Shown: piece by piece, positions 42,459 to 51,989 of the stretch
Layout: each line of letters opens with the position of its first letter
Position numbering within the stretch: position 1 is the first letter of the stretch
Assembly: GCA_035299505.1 (NCBI GenBank)
Contig: DATGWL010000129.1
Coordinates: 7,744 to 71,743 of the forward strand
Length of the DNA: 64,000 nt
From: M3007 sp035299505
GTDB taxonomy: Bacteria; Bacteroidota; Bacteroidia; Chitinophagales; Saprospiraceae
Direction of reading: 5' to 3'
The notes under the pieces: generated by a model
Seen by the model: only the letters and a program-made list of their open reading frames with translations
Databases searched by the model: none
What the model was told of the DNA's origin: nothing
Made by a program: the position numbers and the translations under genes

Positions 42459-43238
42459 CTATTGTCTAATATTTTGAGCCAATCGGAAGCCCAGATCGTT
42501 GGCTCGCATGGTAGGTTTATTATAGCTTCTGACGGTAGTGCGCAGTACGAGGTTATTAAACCAGGACCCACCTCTGATAACCCTAACAGTATTAATTCCT
42601 ACGGTGGTGGTATCGCAAGGATAGGGATCGTAAGTATTTTGGCACCATTCCCAAACATTGCCGCTCAAATCGTACAAGCCCAGCTCATTGGCAATCATGC
42701 CGCCAACCGGATGAGGTTTAAACATAGCATTATCCGAATACCAGCCACTTTGGACCATGTCGTTGGTTCCGGCGTACTTGAAGTGCCCGGATAGCACACC
42801 TCCTTTGGCAGCAAACTCCCATTCAACTTCTGTAGGGAGTCTGTAGGATTGTCCTGTTTTCTGATTTAGATGAAATAAAAAAATCTGGATATCATTCCAG
42901 GACACGCTTTCCACAGGGCAATCGTCGCAATCAGGGTAAGTAGATTCCTCTGGCCTTTTACCCATAACAGATTTCCAGTCAGCTTGGGTAACTTCGTATA
43001 TTCCTATGCTAAAAGATGGCACAGTTACCTGATACTGGCATTCGTCATCATCGCGTTCCAATTCTGTTTCCGGCGCTCCCATAAAAAAGGTTCCACCATC
43101 AATGGTTTTGAGCATAAGCCCGGATTTTAACTGGCTTTGTTGGGTTGTTGTTGTTGCAAGGCTATCCTGAGCTGCAACCAAATTTGGCAGCAGGATAGTC
43201 AATAAGCTGATTTGGATAGTCATTAAGCTGTTTTTCAT
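42459..43238 (-). CDS. Exported SUMF1/formylglycine-generating-enzyme-like protein
   Basis: A 259-aa protein with a signal peptide (to about LPNLVAAQ, residue 24). The SUMF1/FGE fold covers 45-255: DGGTFFMGAPETELERDDDE, YEVTQADWKSVMGKRP, CPVESVSWNDIQIFLFHLN, YRLPTEVEWEFAAKGG, GLYDLSGNVWEWCQNTYDP, RVIRGGSWFN, LGFRLA. The copper-binding active-site Cys pair of true FGE is not evident, so a non-catalytic or other role (as in GldK-type or PvdO proteins) is likely. It is 107 bp upstream of fdhB, same strand, perhaps cotranscribed poorly. Confidence 0.87.
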   Translation of the reverse strand: MKNSLMTIQISLLTILLPNLVAAQDSLATTTTQQSQLKSGLMLKTIDGGTFFMGAPETELERDDDECQYQVTVPSFSIGIYEVTQADWKSVMGKRPEESTYPDCDDCPVESVSWNDIQIFLFHLNQKTGQSYRLPTEVEWEFAAKGGVLSGHFKYAGTNDMVQSGWYSDNAMFKPHPVGGMIANELGLYDLSGNVWEWCQNTYDPYPCDTTTVGINTVRVIRGGSWFNNLVLRTTVRSYNKPTMRANDLGFRLAQNIRQ

Positions 43239-43335
43239 GTTTATTTCAATGTTATGCTATCAGGTTTCGGCCAATTCAGTAGTCTACCTACTTTTGCTCA
43301 TTCATTTATCATTCAAAATTATTGCCAAGATTTTC

Positions 43336-44139
43336 ATGAAACCCATCTTAACAACTGCCTTCGCGGCTTTTCTGATCTTTATTGGATGTCAAAACCAACC
43401 TGCTCCAGCCCCGGCGGCTCCCGATGCCTCCGCTTTGCTTAAGCACAAGTATTGGGTAAGTAAACCGTTTCACGATGCCTTGTTCGCGGCTAATGTCCCG
43501 GATACCATGGCTTATCTGGATTGTGGCGAACTGGTTTTTACCAATAAAGATACCGTCATCATAACCTCCTGTATGTCTGATGCCGGACTTGGTATTTTTA
43601 CCGTAACCGGTCCTAATACGCTGAGTATCAAATTCCAGGGCTTCGAAGATAAACCTATTACGGCTACCCTTGATGATAAGACTGGCTTATTGAGCTTTAC
43701 ATTCACTGGCCCTGCTCCAGAATACTGGCCCAAGGATTTTATTGCCAAAGATGAAGTGAGTACTGGAAATATAGATGGTCTGACGCTGGGGCTCGCGCGC
43801 CTGCGACTGGCAGGAAACTACCAGTATCAAACCAAAAAGGGTGAAATAGCCACTACGGCAGTATCTGAATTGCGTGCAGACGGTAGCATGGTGAATTTTG
43901 GAGAATACGATATGTACGAACCCTGGATTGCAGGTGTAGGCAGCAGCTGTATCACTACACCTCCCATGAACCTGATGAATATGGCAAAAAAAGGAAAGGA
44001 AGAAGAAGCTGTTGCGTTTGGCTGGCAACTTCGCGGCGATACCCTGAAGATCTGGGACACCCAAAATATGGGTAATCCGGATGAGCTTCCGGAATATAAA
44101 CTCAAAGGAGGTCCGCGGGTGTATGTGAAGGTTAAATGA
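43336..44139 (+). CDS. Hypothetical lipoprotein
   Basis: A 267-aa protein from the ATG at 43336 (MKPILTTAFAAFLIFIGCQN; lipobox with Cys18). A Pro/Ala-rich spacer (PAPAPAAPDAS) follows, then a beta-rich domain with KYWVSKPFHDALF, ELVFTNKDTVIIT, ELRADGSMVNFGEYDMYEPW and a last strand near DTLKIWDTQNMGNPDE. No family recognised. It faces the SUMF1-like gene divergently. The stop codon lies at the edge of a long palindrome. Confidence 0.78.
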   Translation: MKPILTTAFAAFLIFIGCQNQPAPAPAAPDASALLKHKYWVSKPFHDALFAANVPDTMAYLDCGELVFTNKDTVIITSCMSDAGLGIFTVTGPNTLSIKFQGFEDKPITATLDDKTGLLSFTFTGPAPEYWPKDFIAKDEVSTGNIDGLTLGLARLRLAGNYQYQTKKGEIATTAVSELRADGSMVNFGEYDMYEPWIAGVGSSCITTPPMNLMNMAKKGKEEEAVAFGWQLRGDTLKIWDTQNMGNPDELPEYKLKGGPRVYVKVK

Positions 44140-44199
44140 TAGTATTTTTCTTAGTGACGGGGTGACTGCAGTCGCCCCGTCACTAAGAAAAATACTATC
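44138..44199. repeat. 62-bp near-perfect palindrome with core shared with 53521-53603
   Basis: The whole 62 bp pairs with itself except one T/G position; the centre is GACTGCAGTC. The inner part, TGACGGGGTG...CCCCGTCA, recurs at 53.5 kb. It covers both stop codons of the convergent genes at 44139 and 44195, so it can end both transcripts. Confidence 0.9.
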
Positions 44200-47100
44200 C
44201 CTTAACCCAAATCCCCCTGTCCAAAACTCCATTCACCCAAACAGACACTACATACATGCCGGCAGGCCAGGTTTGCGTATTGATGACATATGTTTGACCT
44301 GAAAGCAACCAAACTTCCTGCATCAGCTGCCCCGTGGCCGACCAGATGCCCGCTCTTATGGCGCTTTCGGGCGCAACTTCTCCAATGCTGAGATGCAATT
44401 GATCTGCCCCGGGATTAGGCCAGATGCTCCAATTGCTGGTTAGATTACCCTGTTCACTCCTGTTTTCAGAGTTGGGGTCATTGAAAGCCTCTGAACAATA
44501 TAGGGTCTGATTGTTGCAAAAATTGGTAGCACTGGATTGTGCTGCCGGGGGGTAATTATTTGCCCAGCAATAGTATAACCTCAACACCTGACTTGAACCA
44601 TTATTGGCTTTGATGTGCCAACGATAAGTCTGGGCATCAATGTATTGTACATTCGTCTGGAAACTGCCAGGGGTGAATGCTACGCCGTTCAATAAAGACA
44701 TTGGAATATTGATACCGTTTCCTGGCAGGTTGTCCAGTTCAATCGTTACATCATTATTCACCTGATCTGCCTGAATCTCAAAGTAGTAATCACCTTGAGG
44801 ATTACAGTTGCTCATGAAATGCGCTTTTCGCTCAAAACGACTGATAAGCGGGCAGTTACTGGCTGGATTGATGGTGATACCGATGGAAGAACTGTGTACC
44901 CATTCCGGGCAATGCAAGCGCCGGGCGCCGCGTCGGAAATAGGTAGTTTGATTCAACACAGGAGGATCATAGCTAGCTGATGTACCTCCGGGTATATCCA
45001 CAAAAAGACTTTGATCCAATGAGTTTTGCCACTGGTAAACGATAGGACTTGCCAAATCACCTCCATTCGCATCTGATTGATTTTGAATCATATCCGGATC
45101 AAAAGGCGACATTCCTGAACTCACAACAGGTGCTGCTATTTGCCCTGGATTAGTAACATTCAAGCAACCATTACAAGGCACTAGCCGAACAAACGCCGGG
45201 TATCTTCTGACCGCTTTGATCTGGGCTGTACCACATTGTGCGCCTGTGCAGGCATCGAAAAACGAGCCTGCGTTTTCAGTATGGGCAAACAGCTGCGCTG
45301 TATCTCCTTCAAGGCGGTAATCACCAGGAAGCCATTGTTGCCAGCTGATTGCCTGTGAAACGGGCACATTTTGATCTGCATTGGCATCTGTGGTAGCCTT
45401 GGGCGACCAGAACACAATAACAGGTTCTGTGCTGTCTGGTTTGGCCATCAGAATGGATACAACATCCTGATTTTCAGCCAATACACCGAAGAAAACGTGT
45501 TGTCCAAACCGGGATTTCAGGTCCATCAGGCCGTGCCAGGCTGGTTTGGGTGTGGCGTTGTTTTGCACCAGCGGTGAGGGCCAAACACCCTGTTTGCCCT
45601 GCCGCCAAAGTCCGGAACTTCCATATAGTCCGTCATACCCGGGTCCGTTGGGATAGGTAGCATCAAAGGCGTTATAGAAATACACTTTCTCAAAATGGTA
45701 TCTGCTGTGCAGGAACAAGCCACGCAGCAAATACGCCGCCTGAGTTTTTTCACCAACCGCGTAGCTGTCGAAACCAAATTCAGAACTCCACAAACTTGTT
45801 TGTGTGAGTATACCGTTGGCTTCGTCACGGTTAGCTTTCAACCAGGCCGCCAGGGAAGCTATTTGCCTGGTTTCGGAATCCGGATCTTCAGGATATGTCC
45901 AGTTTGTGGTGCCAGATTTAAAGCTGTATGGATGACAATCTATGGCGCCCAAATCCTGAAGTAAGCCGCATTGATCTGGTGCTACATCCAGATAATCGCC
46001 AATAAAATCATGGCGAAGCAGGTCGCCGTTACAATTAGAGACATCCCGCTGGGTGCTGGTGCAATTGCCATCCCGATAGGCCTGGAACGCTCCGGCAATC
46101 AGGCGCATTTTCCATCCTCCCTGCGATTTAGGTCCGTATTGTGCTATAAAAGCATCTCTGGCGCCCAAAAGCAGGCTCTGGTAATCCACTTTTACCGGAT
46201 AATCCCATAATTCGTTACCAACCTGAAAATTGGCTGCCAGCAACTGCGAGGTATTGCCATTGGCCGGAGCAAATTGCTGGATAAATGTCTTGGTATAGTT
46301 TTTAAACGAAAGTCGGATACCAGCCGGGCCTTGTGCAGACCAGTCGCTCTCCCGGTAGATTTTGTCTTTCCAGGATTGCGGAGCGTATTGTAATATTTCG
46401 GTGGCGGCAGTTATGCCGGTAAAGCCATGAGTGTTGCGGTAAAGTTGGTACAAACCTTTATTATAACCAATATTAGCCGGAGTGCCTTCCGGAGTCGTGT
46501 TTTTGGGCTTTATATTGCTGTTATAATCATTAAGCGAGGCATCAAAGTCCTCGTCCATGGTGTGGAAATTCCTGAAATGCCGGGTCAACTGCAGTATCTG
46601 ATTTGATGCCTGATTTTGAAAAGAACGAAAAATCAAACCTCCATCGTTGATGCCAATCATTTCCCCGAAGGAATACGGACTTGGACGGTTGTAATAGGCT
46701 TTTACAGCCTCCAGTTCCTGAATAGTCATGTTTTTTCCTGCATTTTTATCCTTCAGGCAGGTCGTGATGGGTTCCGGCAGAGTGGTAAAAGCGGTTATCG
46801 GAGAAAAATTACTGGTTCCTCCTGTACACACAGCCATCAACATTGCCTCGTAGGTACTTGAAGGCAATAACGGCCCAGTAATAAGATAGCTGCCGCCATT
46901 TTGCTGACCACTTTGAATCCAAGGGCCATTGGGTGCTAATCGGTAGGAAACCACATACCCCAACACTCCAGGAGTTGGCGGTAAAGTTACGGTTGCCTGA
47001 TACACATCGGGTGTAATAGCAGGCGGCGCAGGAGTGGTGCAGGGAAAAGCTATTTGAAAGTTTACCGTAACAGGTGTACTGCTGGTACTGCTGCAATTCT

Positions 47101-47662
47101 TTTGTACTCTGGCTTCATAACTGCCTGGAAGTAGCTGGTTAAATTGGAATGACATGCCTGTAGTATTCATGGCTCCGGCAGGCACAAACCAGTCTGTAGA
47201 ACCAATTGGACGATATTTCAAACCATAAATGCCCGTGGAAGTCCATTTAATGAGTACGTTATTGCCATTGACAGTTGCCATTACATTAGCCGGGCCACCA
47301 CATGAACCGGAACTATTCGAGGTTGTTGCCGAAACAGGTGCAGACCAATTGGAATAGTTTCCACTACATACCGTTCGAATCTGAATCTGGTAAGCAGTGT
47401 TTTTTTTCAAGCCTCTTAAAGAAAATGGAGAGGGTCCTGATTGGTCAATTATAGTCTTTTCAGCAGGAGTTTGTGCTTCCCAGTACCGAATCTGAAAAGA
47501 GCTGGCGCCGGGCACAGCATTCCACTTTACGGCTATTGACGACGAAGTGAGCGGAGGGTAAATGGCAAAACCGGCTGGCGGACTGCACTGACCGTTAAGC
47601 ACAAAAGGTAAAAAAAACGCACCAAAAATTATAAATATAGTATAAGTTGGAAACTTGATCAT
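44195..47662 (-). CDS. T9SS type A secreted protein with FN3 domains and glycosidase-like domain
   Basis: A 1155-aa protein. Signal peptide to about residue 24. Fibronectin type III-like domains span about 27-115, 122-205 and 208-295. Residues 300-780 look like a TIM-barrel glycosidase: VGNELWDYP (Glu484) and LWSSEFGFDS (Glu628) sit like acid/base and nucleophile of clan GH-A enzymes. They are preceded by AAN and followed by AYLLRGLFLHSRYHFEKVYFYNAFD. An Ig-like and an unassigned domain follow. The last ~80 residues are a T9SS type A tail (SIWPNPGADQLHLSIGEV, GMYVVSVWVNG). Substrate unknown; no PUL-type SusC/D pair is adjacent. Confidence 0.85.
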   Translation of the reverse strand: MIKFPTYTIFIIFGAFFLPFVLNGQCSPPAGFAIYPPLTSSSIAVKWNAVPGASSFQIRYWEAQTPAEKTIIDQSGPSPFSLRGLKKNTAYQIQIRTVCSGNYSNWSAPVSATTSNSSGSCGGPANVMATVNGNNVLIKWTSTGIYGLKYRPIGSTDWFVPAGAMNTTGMSFQFNQLLPGSYEARVQKNCSSTSSTPVTVNFQIAFPCTTPAPPAITPDVYQATVTLPPTPGVLGYVVSYRLAPNGPWIQSGQQNGGSYLITGPLLPSSTYEAMLMAVCTGGTSNFSPITAFTTLPEPITTCLKDKNAGKNMTIQELEAVKAYYNRPSPYSFGEMIGINDGGLIFRSFQNQASNQILQLTRHFRNFHTMDEDFDASLNDYNSNIKPKNTTPEGTPANIGYNKGLYQLYRNTHGFTGITAATEILQYAPQSWKDKIYRESDWSAQGPAGIRLSFKNYTKTFIQQFAPANGNTSQLLAANFQVGNELWDYPVKVDYQSLLLGARDAFIAQYGPKSQGGWKMRLIAGAFQAYRDGNCTSTQRDVSNCNGDLLRHDFIGDYLDVAPDQCGLLQDLGAIDCHPYSFKSGTTNWTYPEDPDSETRQIASLAAWLKANRDEANGILTQTSLWSSEFGFDSYAVGEKTQAAYLLRGLFLHSRYHFEKVYFYNAFDATYPNGPGYDGLYGSSGLWRQGKQGVWPSPLVQNNATPKPAWHGLMDLKSRFGQHVFFGVLAENQDVVSILMAKPDSTEPVIVFWSPKATTDANADQNVPVSQAISWQQWLPGDYRLEGDTAQLFAHTENAGSFFDACTGAQCGTAQIKAVRRYPAFVRLVPCNGCLNVTNPGQIAAPVVSSGMSPFDPDMIQNQSDANGGDLASPIVYQWQNSLDQSLFVDIPGGTSASYDPPVLNQTTYFRRGARRLHCPEWVHSSSIGITINPASNCPLISRFERKAHFMSNCNPQGDYYFEIQADQVNNDVTIELDNLPGNGINIPMSLLNGVAFTPGSFQTNVQYIDAQTYRWHIKANNGSSQVLRLYYCWANNYPPAAQSSATNFCNNQTLYCSEAFNDPNSENRSEQGNLTSNWSIWPNPGADQLHLSIGEVAPESAIRAGIWSATGQLMQEVWLLSGQTYVINTQTWPAGMYVVSVWVNGVLDRGIWVKG

Positions 47663-47737
47663 AACGAGACAGGTTAAAGATGATTAAAAAAGTGAAATCC
47701 TGAATAGGATACGACATGACGGCAAAATGCTTCACCA

Positions 47738-47770
47738 TTTGAGCAAATGTATTCACAAATATTAATTTTG
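47738..47770 (+). promoter_or_regulatory. Bacteroidota-type promoter for the GTP cyclohydrolase II homologue
   Basis: TTTG (47738-47741), 21 bp, then TAATTTTG (47763-47770). This fits TTTG-N19-21-TAnnTTTG. The ATG follows 41 nt later. Confidence 0.65.
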
Positions 47771-47811
47771 TTCAAGTGTTGTATTACGCTTTAACTAAAA
47801 AACATGCTACT

Positions 47812-48336
47812 ATGATTCACAAACTTGCCGAAGGAACCCTCAATACCCGCTTCGGAGAATACCGGGAAATCCTGTATTACGATGGTCAAAAGGAAACTAT
47901 TGCAATGGTATATGGTAAGCCGGAAGGCCAAAAAGAAGTACTGTGCAGGATTCATTCTTCCTGCATTTACGGCCATGTATTTAACAGCGTGGAGTGTGAT
48001 TGCCGGCAACAAATGGAGTTGGCTCAACACCAGATACAGCAGGCAGGCTGTGGCATCATCATTTTAATGGATCAGGAGGGAAAAGGGAATGGTCATTTGG
48101 CGCTGATGAAAAGCCAGGCTTTTAAAAAAGCAGGAATACGGCAGGCAGAGGCTTATGTAGCAGCAGGGTACGCTGCAGATGCCCGCGATTTCAGGGCTGC
48201 TGCAAAAATTCTGAAAGATCTGGATGTGCAATCAGTAAGCCTGATCACTGATAATCCCTTGAAAGCCAAAACGTTAGAAGATTTGGGCATTACTCTGGCC
48301 CCTACCCTGCCTCAAACACCAGCGCCTCATGATTGA
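47812..48336 (+). CDS. GTP cyclohydrolase II homologue with altered active site
   Basis: A 174-aa protein from ATG 47812 (MIHKLAEGTLNTRFGEY). The zinc site is intact (Cys51, Cys62, Cys64 in HSSCIYGHVFNSVECDC). Asp123 and Arg125 (AADARDF) match E. coli RibA Asp126 and Arg128. The catalytic Tyr105 of E. coli aligns with Gln102, and the Arg of QEGR is Lys91. GCH II makes diaminohydroxypyrimidine for riboflavin; Tyr replacements in known paralogues stop at the formamidopyrimidine. It is shorter than E. coli RibA (196 aa). Its last 35 nt overlap the convergent smc gene. Confidence 0.85.
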   Translation: MIHKLAEGTLNTRFGEYREILYYDGQKETIAMVYGKPEGQKEVLCRIHSSCIYGHVFNSVECDCRQQMELAQHQIQQAGCGIIILMDQEGKGNGHLALMKSQAFKKAGIRQAEAYVAAGYAADARDFRAAAKILKDLDVQSVSLITDNPLKAKTLEDLGITLAPTLPQTPAPHD

Positions 48337-51300
48337 GCTTGCGGAAGTCTACCGGAGTAACGGCAGAAACGCCTTGTTCCGGCATATATACCCCATAAAT
48401 CGTGTCAACGGCAGCCATGGTGGCCTTGTTGTGGGTAACCACGATAAATTGCGACTGGGTTGAAAACTGCCGGATAATCCGGTTGAATTTCTCGATGTTC
48501 GCATCGTCGAGCGGTGCATCCACCTCATCGAAAATACAAAATGGCGCCGGTTTGAGCAGATATAAGGCAAACAGGAGCGCCGTGGCTGTAAGGGTTTTTT
48601 CGCCCCCGGAAAGCTGGGCAATGGTTTGCGGACGCTTGCCCTTGGGCTTTGCAATAATATTGATGTCTGAATCCAGCGGATTATCCGGGTTGGTCAACAA
48701 CAAATCCGCTGTATCTTCTTCCGTAAACAGGGTGCGGAATACATTGATAAAGTTCTCGCGCACCTGTGCAAACGACTCCAGGAAACGCGCCGTAGCCGTT
48801 TCCTCAATCTCCTTCATAGTTTGTACCAGGTTTTCCTTGGCGGTCAGGATATCGTCGCGTTGCCCGGCAATGGTATCGTGGCGTTCTTTAATCTCATTAT
48901 AGGCTTCAATGGCCATCGGGTTGATCTCGCCGTAGTTGTCCAGCCTGCGTTTCAGGTTGTTTACATCGCGTTCCAGGGTTTCTGTTTGGTAGGCGGGATT
49001 GGGTTCCTGGTTAATGACTTCATTGACACTGATGCCAAATTCTGCCCGCAAGCGTTCGCCAATGGCGGTTATTTCAAACTTTACGTCGTTGAATTTCTCC
49101 TTCAGGCGGTTCACCAGTACCTGTAAATCTTGTTGTTTGCGGAAATTTTCACGCTGTTTGTTCTCCAGCTCATGGATTTCATTCCTAGCCTTGAAATAGG
49201 ATTGCTCCACACCGCTCAGGGCCGCTTCTTTTTCTTTTTTCTCTGAATAAGCTGTGGTCAGTTCCTGTGTAATGCGCTGAATATCAGCTTCAATCAAGGC
49301 GAGTTCATCGGCGTTTCGGGCCAGTGACGTTTGTGCCGTTGCGAGGGTTTGCCGCAGATCATTCCTGCGGTTTTCCCGGAAAGTCAATTCCTGCCGCAGC
49401 GCATTCACCTTGTTTTGCTGCCGAATGAACTCAATGTTCTTCTGGTTGAACTGGGCACTTGCCTGGCTGAGTTGTTCGGCAACATCCCGGAAAGAGCCAT
49501 CGGCATTACTGAGGCGTTCCCGGAGGGCATCGGCCGCTGTATTTTTTTCCGTCAGTTGTTTTTCAATCAAACCATTATTATTGATCAGCTGATCAATGCG
49601 CTGGTTTGCATCGCCCGCCTGAGCATCAAAATTGGCCACAAATGCCGCAATATTGTCCAGTTTGGCTTGCATACCGGCCTTCTCCTGGCTTAGGCGGTTA
49701 AGCACCTCGCGCTCCTTTTGCAGGATGGAAGACTGATCTGCATTTCTGAGCGCACTGATATGAGCGCGCAGGGTATTAAGTTGCGTATTTAATTGATTTT
49801 CTGTGCCTTCGAGTTTCTTGATCTCAGTATCAAGCATCTCCAGGTTCTTCTTCCGACCAATTTTTTTACCTTCAAACAAGCCTACCGAGCCGCCACTCAT
49901 GGAAAACTTGCGCTTTACATAGGTGCCTGCTTTAGACAACACCACCATATCGCCGGGAGTATTGGCGGGCGGGTTGGGTTCATCTGAAATGACCACGTTT
50001 TCGAGCAGAAACTCCATCAGCGGACGGTATTGTGGCTCCACTTCTACCACATCTGCGGCGCGGAGTCCGCCAGCAAACAAAGCCAGTGGCGCCTGGTAAT
50101 CCCGGAATGCATCGAGCAGGAAGAAGTTGGCCCTGCCTTTTTGACTTTGTCCCAGCAGTCCGATGGCTTTCATGGCCTCGGCTGCATCCGGCACCACATA
50201 ATAGTTCAGGTAGTTTTCCAGGTAGTTTTCAATCACAATCCGGTATTCCTCGCGCACATACAGCATATCAGAAAGCAAAGGGCAGCGTTTGGCCCATTCC
50301 TTGTCCTGGCTCAAAAACTTGATACTTTCGGGAAAACCTTCCAGAGATTCCACCATGCTTTTGGTGAGCTTAAACTCATTGCGGCGCGCGTCGAGGGCAC
50401 GATTATGGTCGGCAAGTTTCTTGGACAGGCTTTCCTGCTGTTTCTCTGCTGTTTCCAGGTCGGTTTTGCGCTTGGTTTCGGAGGCCTCCAGTGAGGCAAT
50501 TTTGTCTGATTGCTGATTAGCGGCCTTAGTCTGTTCAGAGAGGTTTTTCTCCAGGGTTTTCATCTCTTCCCGGCGGGTAGAAATATCGCTCAGGGTGCGC
50601 TCCACATCTCTGCGCAAGCTTTCAATCTGGCTGGTCTGGATGGCACGGGTCTTTTCCAGCTCTACTATTTCGCGTTCCAGTGTCTGTTGTTCCTTGATGA
50701 ACTCGTCGAGATTACCCTTCATCAGGTTATGGTCGGCACGCACTTTTTCCAGGTTCTTCTGTGCCTCATTAAGGGCTGTTTCAAACTCTGCCTCCTGGTT
50801 GCGTTCGTAATTGACATCGGTCTGATAGCCTTCAATTTCGGAATCCAGTGAACGCAGGGTTTGGGTGCTTTGTGCAATCTGGTCGTTCAGACGGTGCAGG
50901 TCGTTATTGATGAAGGTGCGCTTTTGCTCCAGCATCGCTTTTTCGTTTTCCTTACCCCTGATACGGCCGGTCAGACGGTTAACCTCCTGTTGTTGTTCGC
51001 TCAGACTGGTTTCTTTGTCGGTATGGCTCTTTCGTTTAGCTTCGGTATCGGCTTCCAGCAGTCGGGCCATGGCCTCGGTGCTTCGGTAGTTGTCTTCCTC
51101 CCGGGCAATCTGGCCTTCCAGTTCCTTATAGGTTTTTTTGTGCCGTGCCAGGTTGTGGACGGCCAGTTCCACGCTGATGGTTTTATACTCAGCCTTCAGT
51201 TCGTAGTATTTCTGGGCGCGATCAGCCTGTTTTTCCAGTTTCTTCAGCTGGTCGGCAATTTCAAAAAGCAGGTCCTCTACCCTATCCAGATCGGCCGCAG

Positions 51301-51850
51301 TGGCTTCCAGTTTCTGTTGGGTTTCGTGTTTCCGGGCTTTGTACTTGCTCACGCCTGCTGCCTGCTCGAACATACGCCTGCGCGCCTGCTCACGGTCAGA
51401 CAACATGTCTTCCACCATATTGAGGGCAATGATGGCATAGCTGTCCGGACCAATACCCGTATCCAGGAAAAGCGAGGTAATGTCTTTGAGTCGGCAGGTA
51501 ACTCCGTTCAAACGATACTCACTTTCGCCGCTTCGATACAGGATGCGGCTGATGGCAACGGTGGTATAATCGGTGGGAAGTATGTTTTTGGTGTTGTCGA
51601 AAGTGAGGGTCACCTGGGCCATTTGGCCCTCTTTACGCTTTTTGGTGCCGTTAAAAATCACGGAAGCCATTTTATCCAGGCGCAACTGACTGCTTTTTTG
51701 TTCGCCCAGCACCCAGCGAATGGCGTCTACCACATTACTTTTACCCGATCCATTGGGCCCAACCACGCCGGTTACATCGGCATTGAAATGCAATACCGTT
51801 TCGTTGGCGAACGATTTGAACCCTTTGATTTCCAATGATTTAAGCCTCAT
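48302..51850 (-). CDS. smc: Chromosome segregation protein SMC
   Basis: A 1182-aa SMC ATPase, core of the condensin with ScpA and ScpB. It starts MRLKSLEIKGFKSFANET at 51850; an extension to 51958 is not family-like. Walker A GPNGSGKSN lies near residue 32-40. Long coiled-coil arms run about 165-510 and 670-1010. A hinge lies about 520-660 (FPESIKFLSQDKEW, NYYVVPDAAEAMKAIGLL). The C-terminal head has QLSGGEKTLTATALLFAL and Walker B FCIFDEVDAPLDDANIEKF. The length is normal. A TATCTTCG box (51912-51905) sits 55 nt upstream. It is divergent from the DUF3137 gene. Confidence 0.96.
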   Translation of the reverse strand: MRLKSLEIKGFKSFANETVLHFNADVTGVVGPNGSGKSNVVDAIRWVLGEQKSSQLRLDKMASVIFNGTKKRKEGQMAQVTLTFDNTKNILPTDYTTVAISRILYRSGESEYRLNGVTCRLKDITSLFLDTGIGPDSYAIIALNMVEDMLSDREQARRRMFEQAAGVSKYKARKHETQQKLEATAADLDRVEDLLFEIADQLKKLEKQADRAQKYYELKAEYKTISVELAVHNLARHKKTYKELEGQIAREEDNYRSTEAMARLLEADTEAKRKSHTDKETSLSEQQQEVNRLTGRIRGKENEKAMLEQKRTFINNDLHRLNDQIAQSTQTLRSLDSEIEGYQTDVNYERNQEAEFETALNEAQKNLEKVRADHNLMKGNLDEFIKEQQTLEREIVELEKTRAIQTSQIESLRRDVERTLSDISTRREEMKTLEKNLSEQTKAANQQSDKIASLEASETKRKTDLETAEKQQESLSKKLADHNRALDARRNEFKLTKSMVESLEGFPESIKFLSQDKEWAKRCPLLSDMLYVREEYRIVIENYLENYLNYYVVPDAAEAMKAIGLLGQSQKGRANFFLLDAFRDYQAPLALFAGGLRAADVVEVEPQYRPLMEFLLENVVISDEPNPPANTPGDMVVLSKAGTYVKRKFSMSGGSVGLFEGKKIGRKKNLEMLDTEIKKLEGTENQLNTQLNTLRAHISALRNADQSSILQKEREVLNRLSQEKAGMQAKLDNIAAFVANFDAQAGDANQRIDQLINNNGLIEKQLTEKNTAADALRERLSNADGSFRDVAEQLSQASAQFNQKNIEFIRQQNKVNALRQELTFRENRRNDLRQTLATAQTSLARNADELALIEADIQRITQELTTAYSEKKEKEAALSGVEQSYFKARNEIHELENKQRENFRKQQDLQVLVNRLKEKFNDVKFEITAIGERLRAEFGISVNEVINQEPNPAYQTETLERDVNNLKRRLDNYGEINPMAIEAYNEIKERHDTIAGQRDDILTAKENLVQTMKEIEETATARFLESFAQVRENFINVFRTLFTEEDTADLLLTNPDNPLDSDINIIAKPKGKRPQTIAQLSGGEKTLTATALLFALYLLKPAPFCIFDEVDAPLDDANIEKFNRIIRQFSTQSQFIVVTHNKATMAAVDTIYGVYMPEQGVSAVTPVDFRKLNHEALVFEAG

Positions 51851-51904
51851 AATCCTGACAATGCGGTAAAATACACCGGTGCTACAACACACCTTAAAAG
51901 CGGG

Positions 51905-51912
51905 CGAAGATA
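51905..51912 (-). promoter_or_regulatory. -7-like box TATCTTCG upstream of smc
   Basis: One mismatch to TAnnTTTG, 55 nt before the smc ATG, on the minus strand, followed by CCCGC as at other boxes here. Confidence 0.35.
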
Positions 51913-51978
51913 ATTGAGTAAAAGGGAATGAAAAAGGGGAAGTTTTCAACAATTGCACGCCATTTTATCCCAAGGCAC

Positions 51979-51986
51979 TACTTTTG
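51979..51986 (+). promoter_or_regulatory. -7 box TACTTTTG abutting the DUF3137 start
   Basis: A perfect TAnnTTTG ending 3 nt before the ATG at 51990. If used, the transcript would be leaderless or begin inside the ORF. Confidence 0.35.
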
Positions 51987-51989
51987 GCC

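Noticed and set aside
50861..51838. A 325-codon plus-strand ORF
   Set aside because: Antisense shadow of the smc coiled-coil and head region; translation has no recognisable domain.
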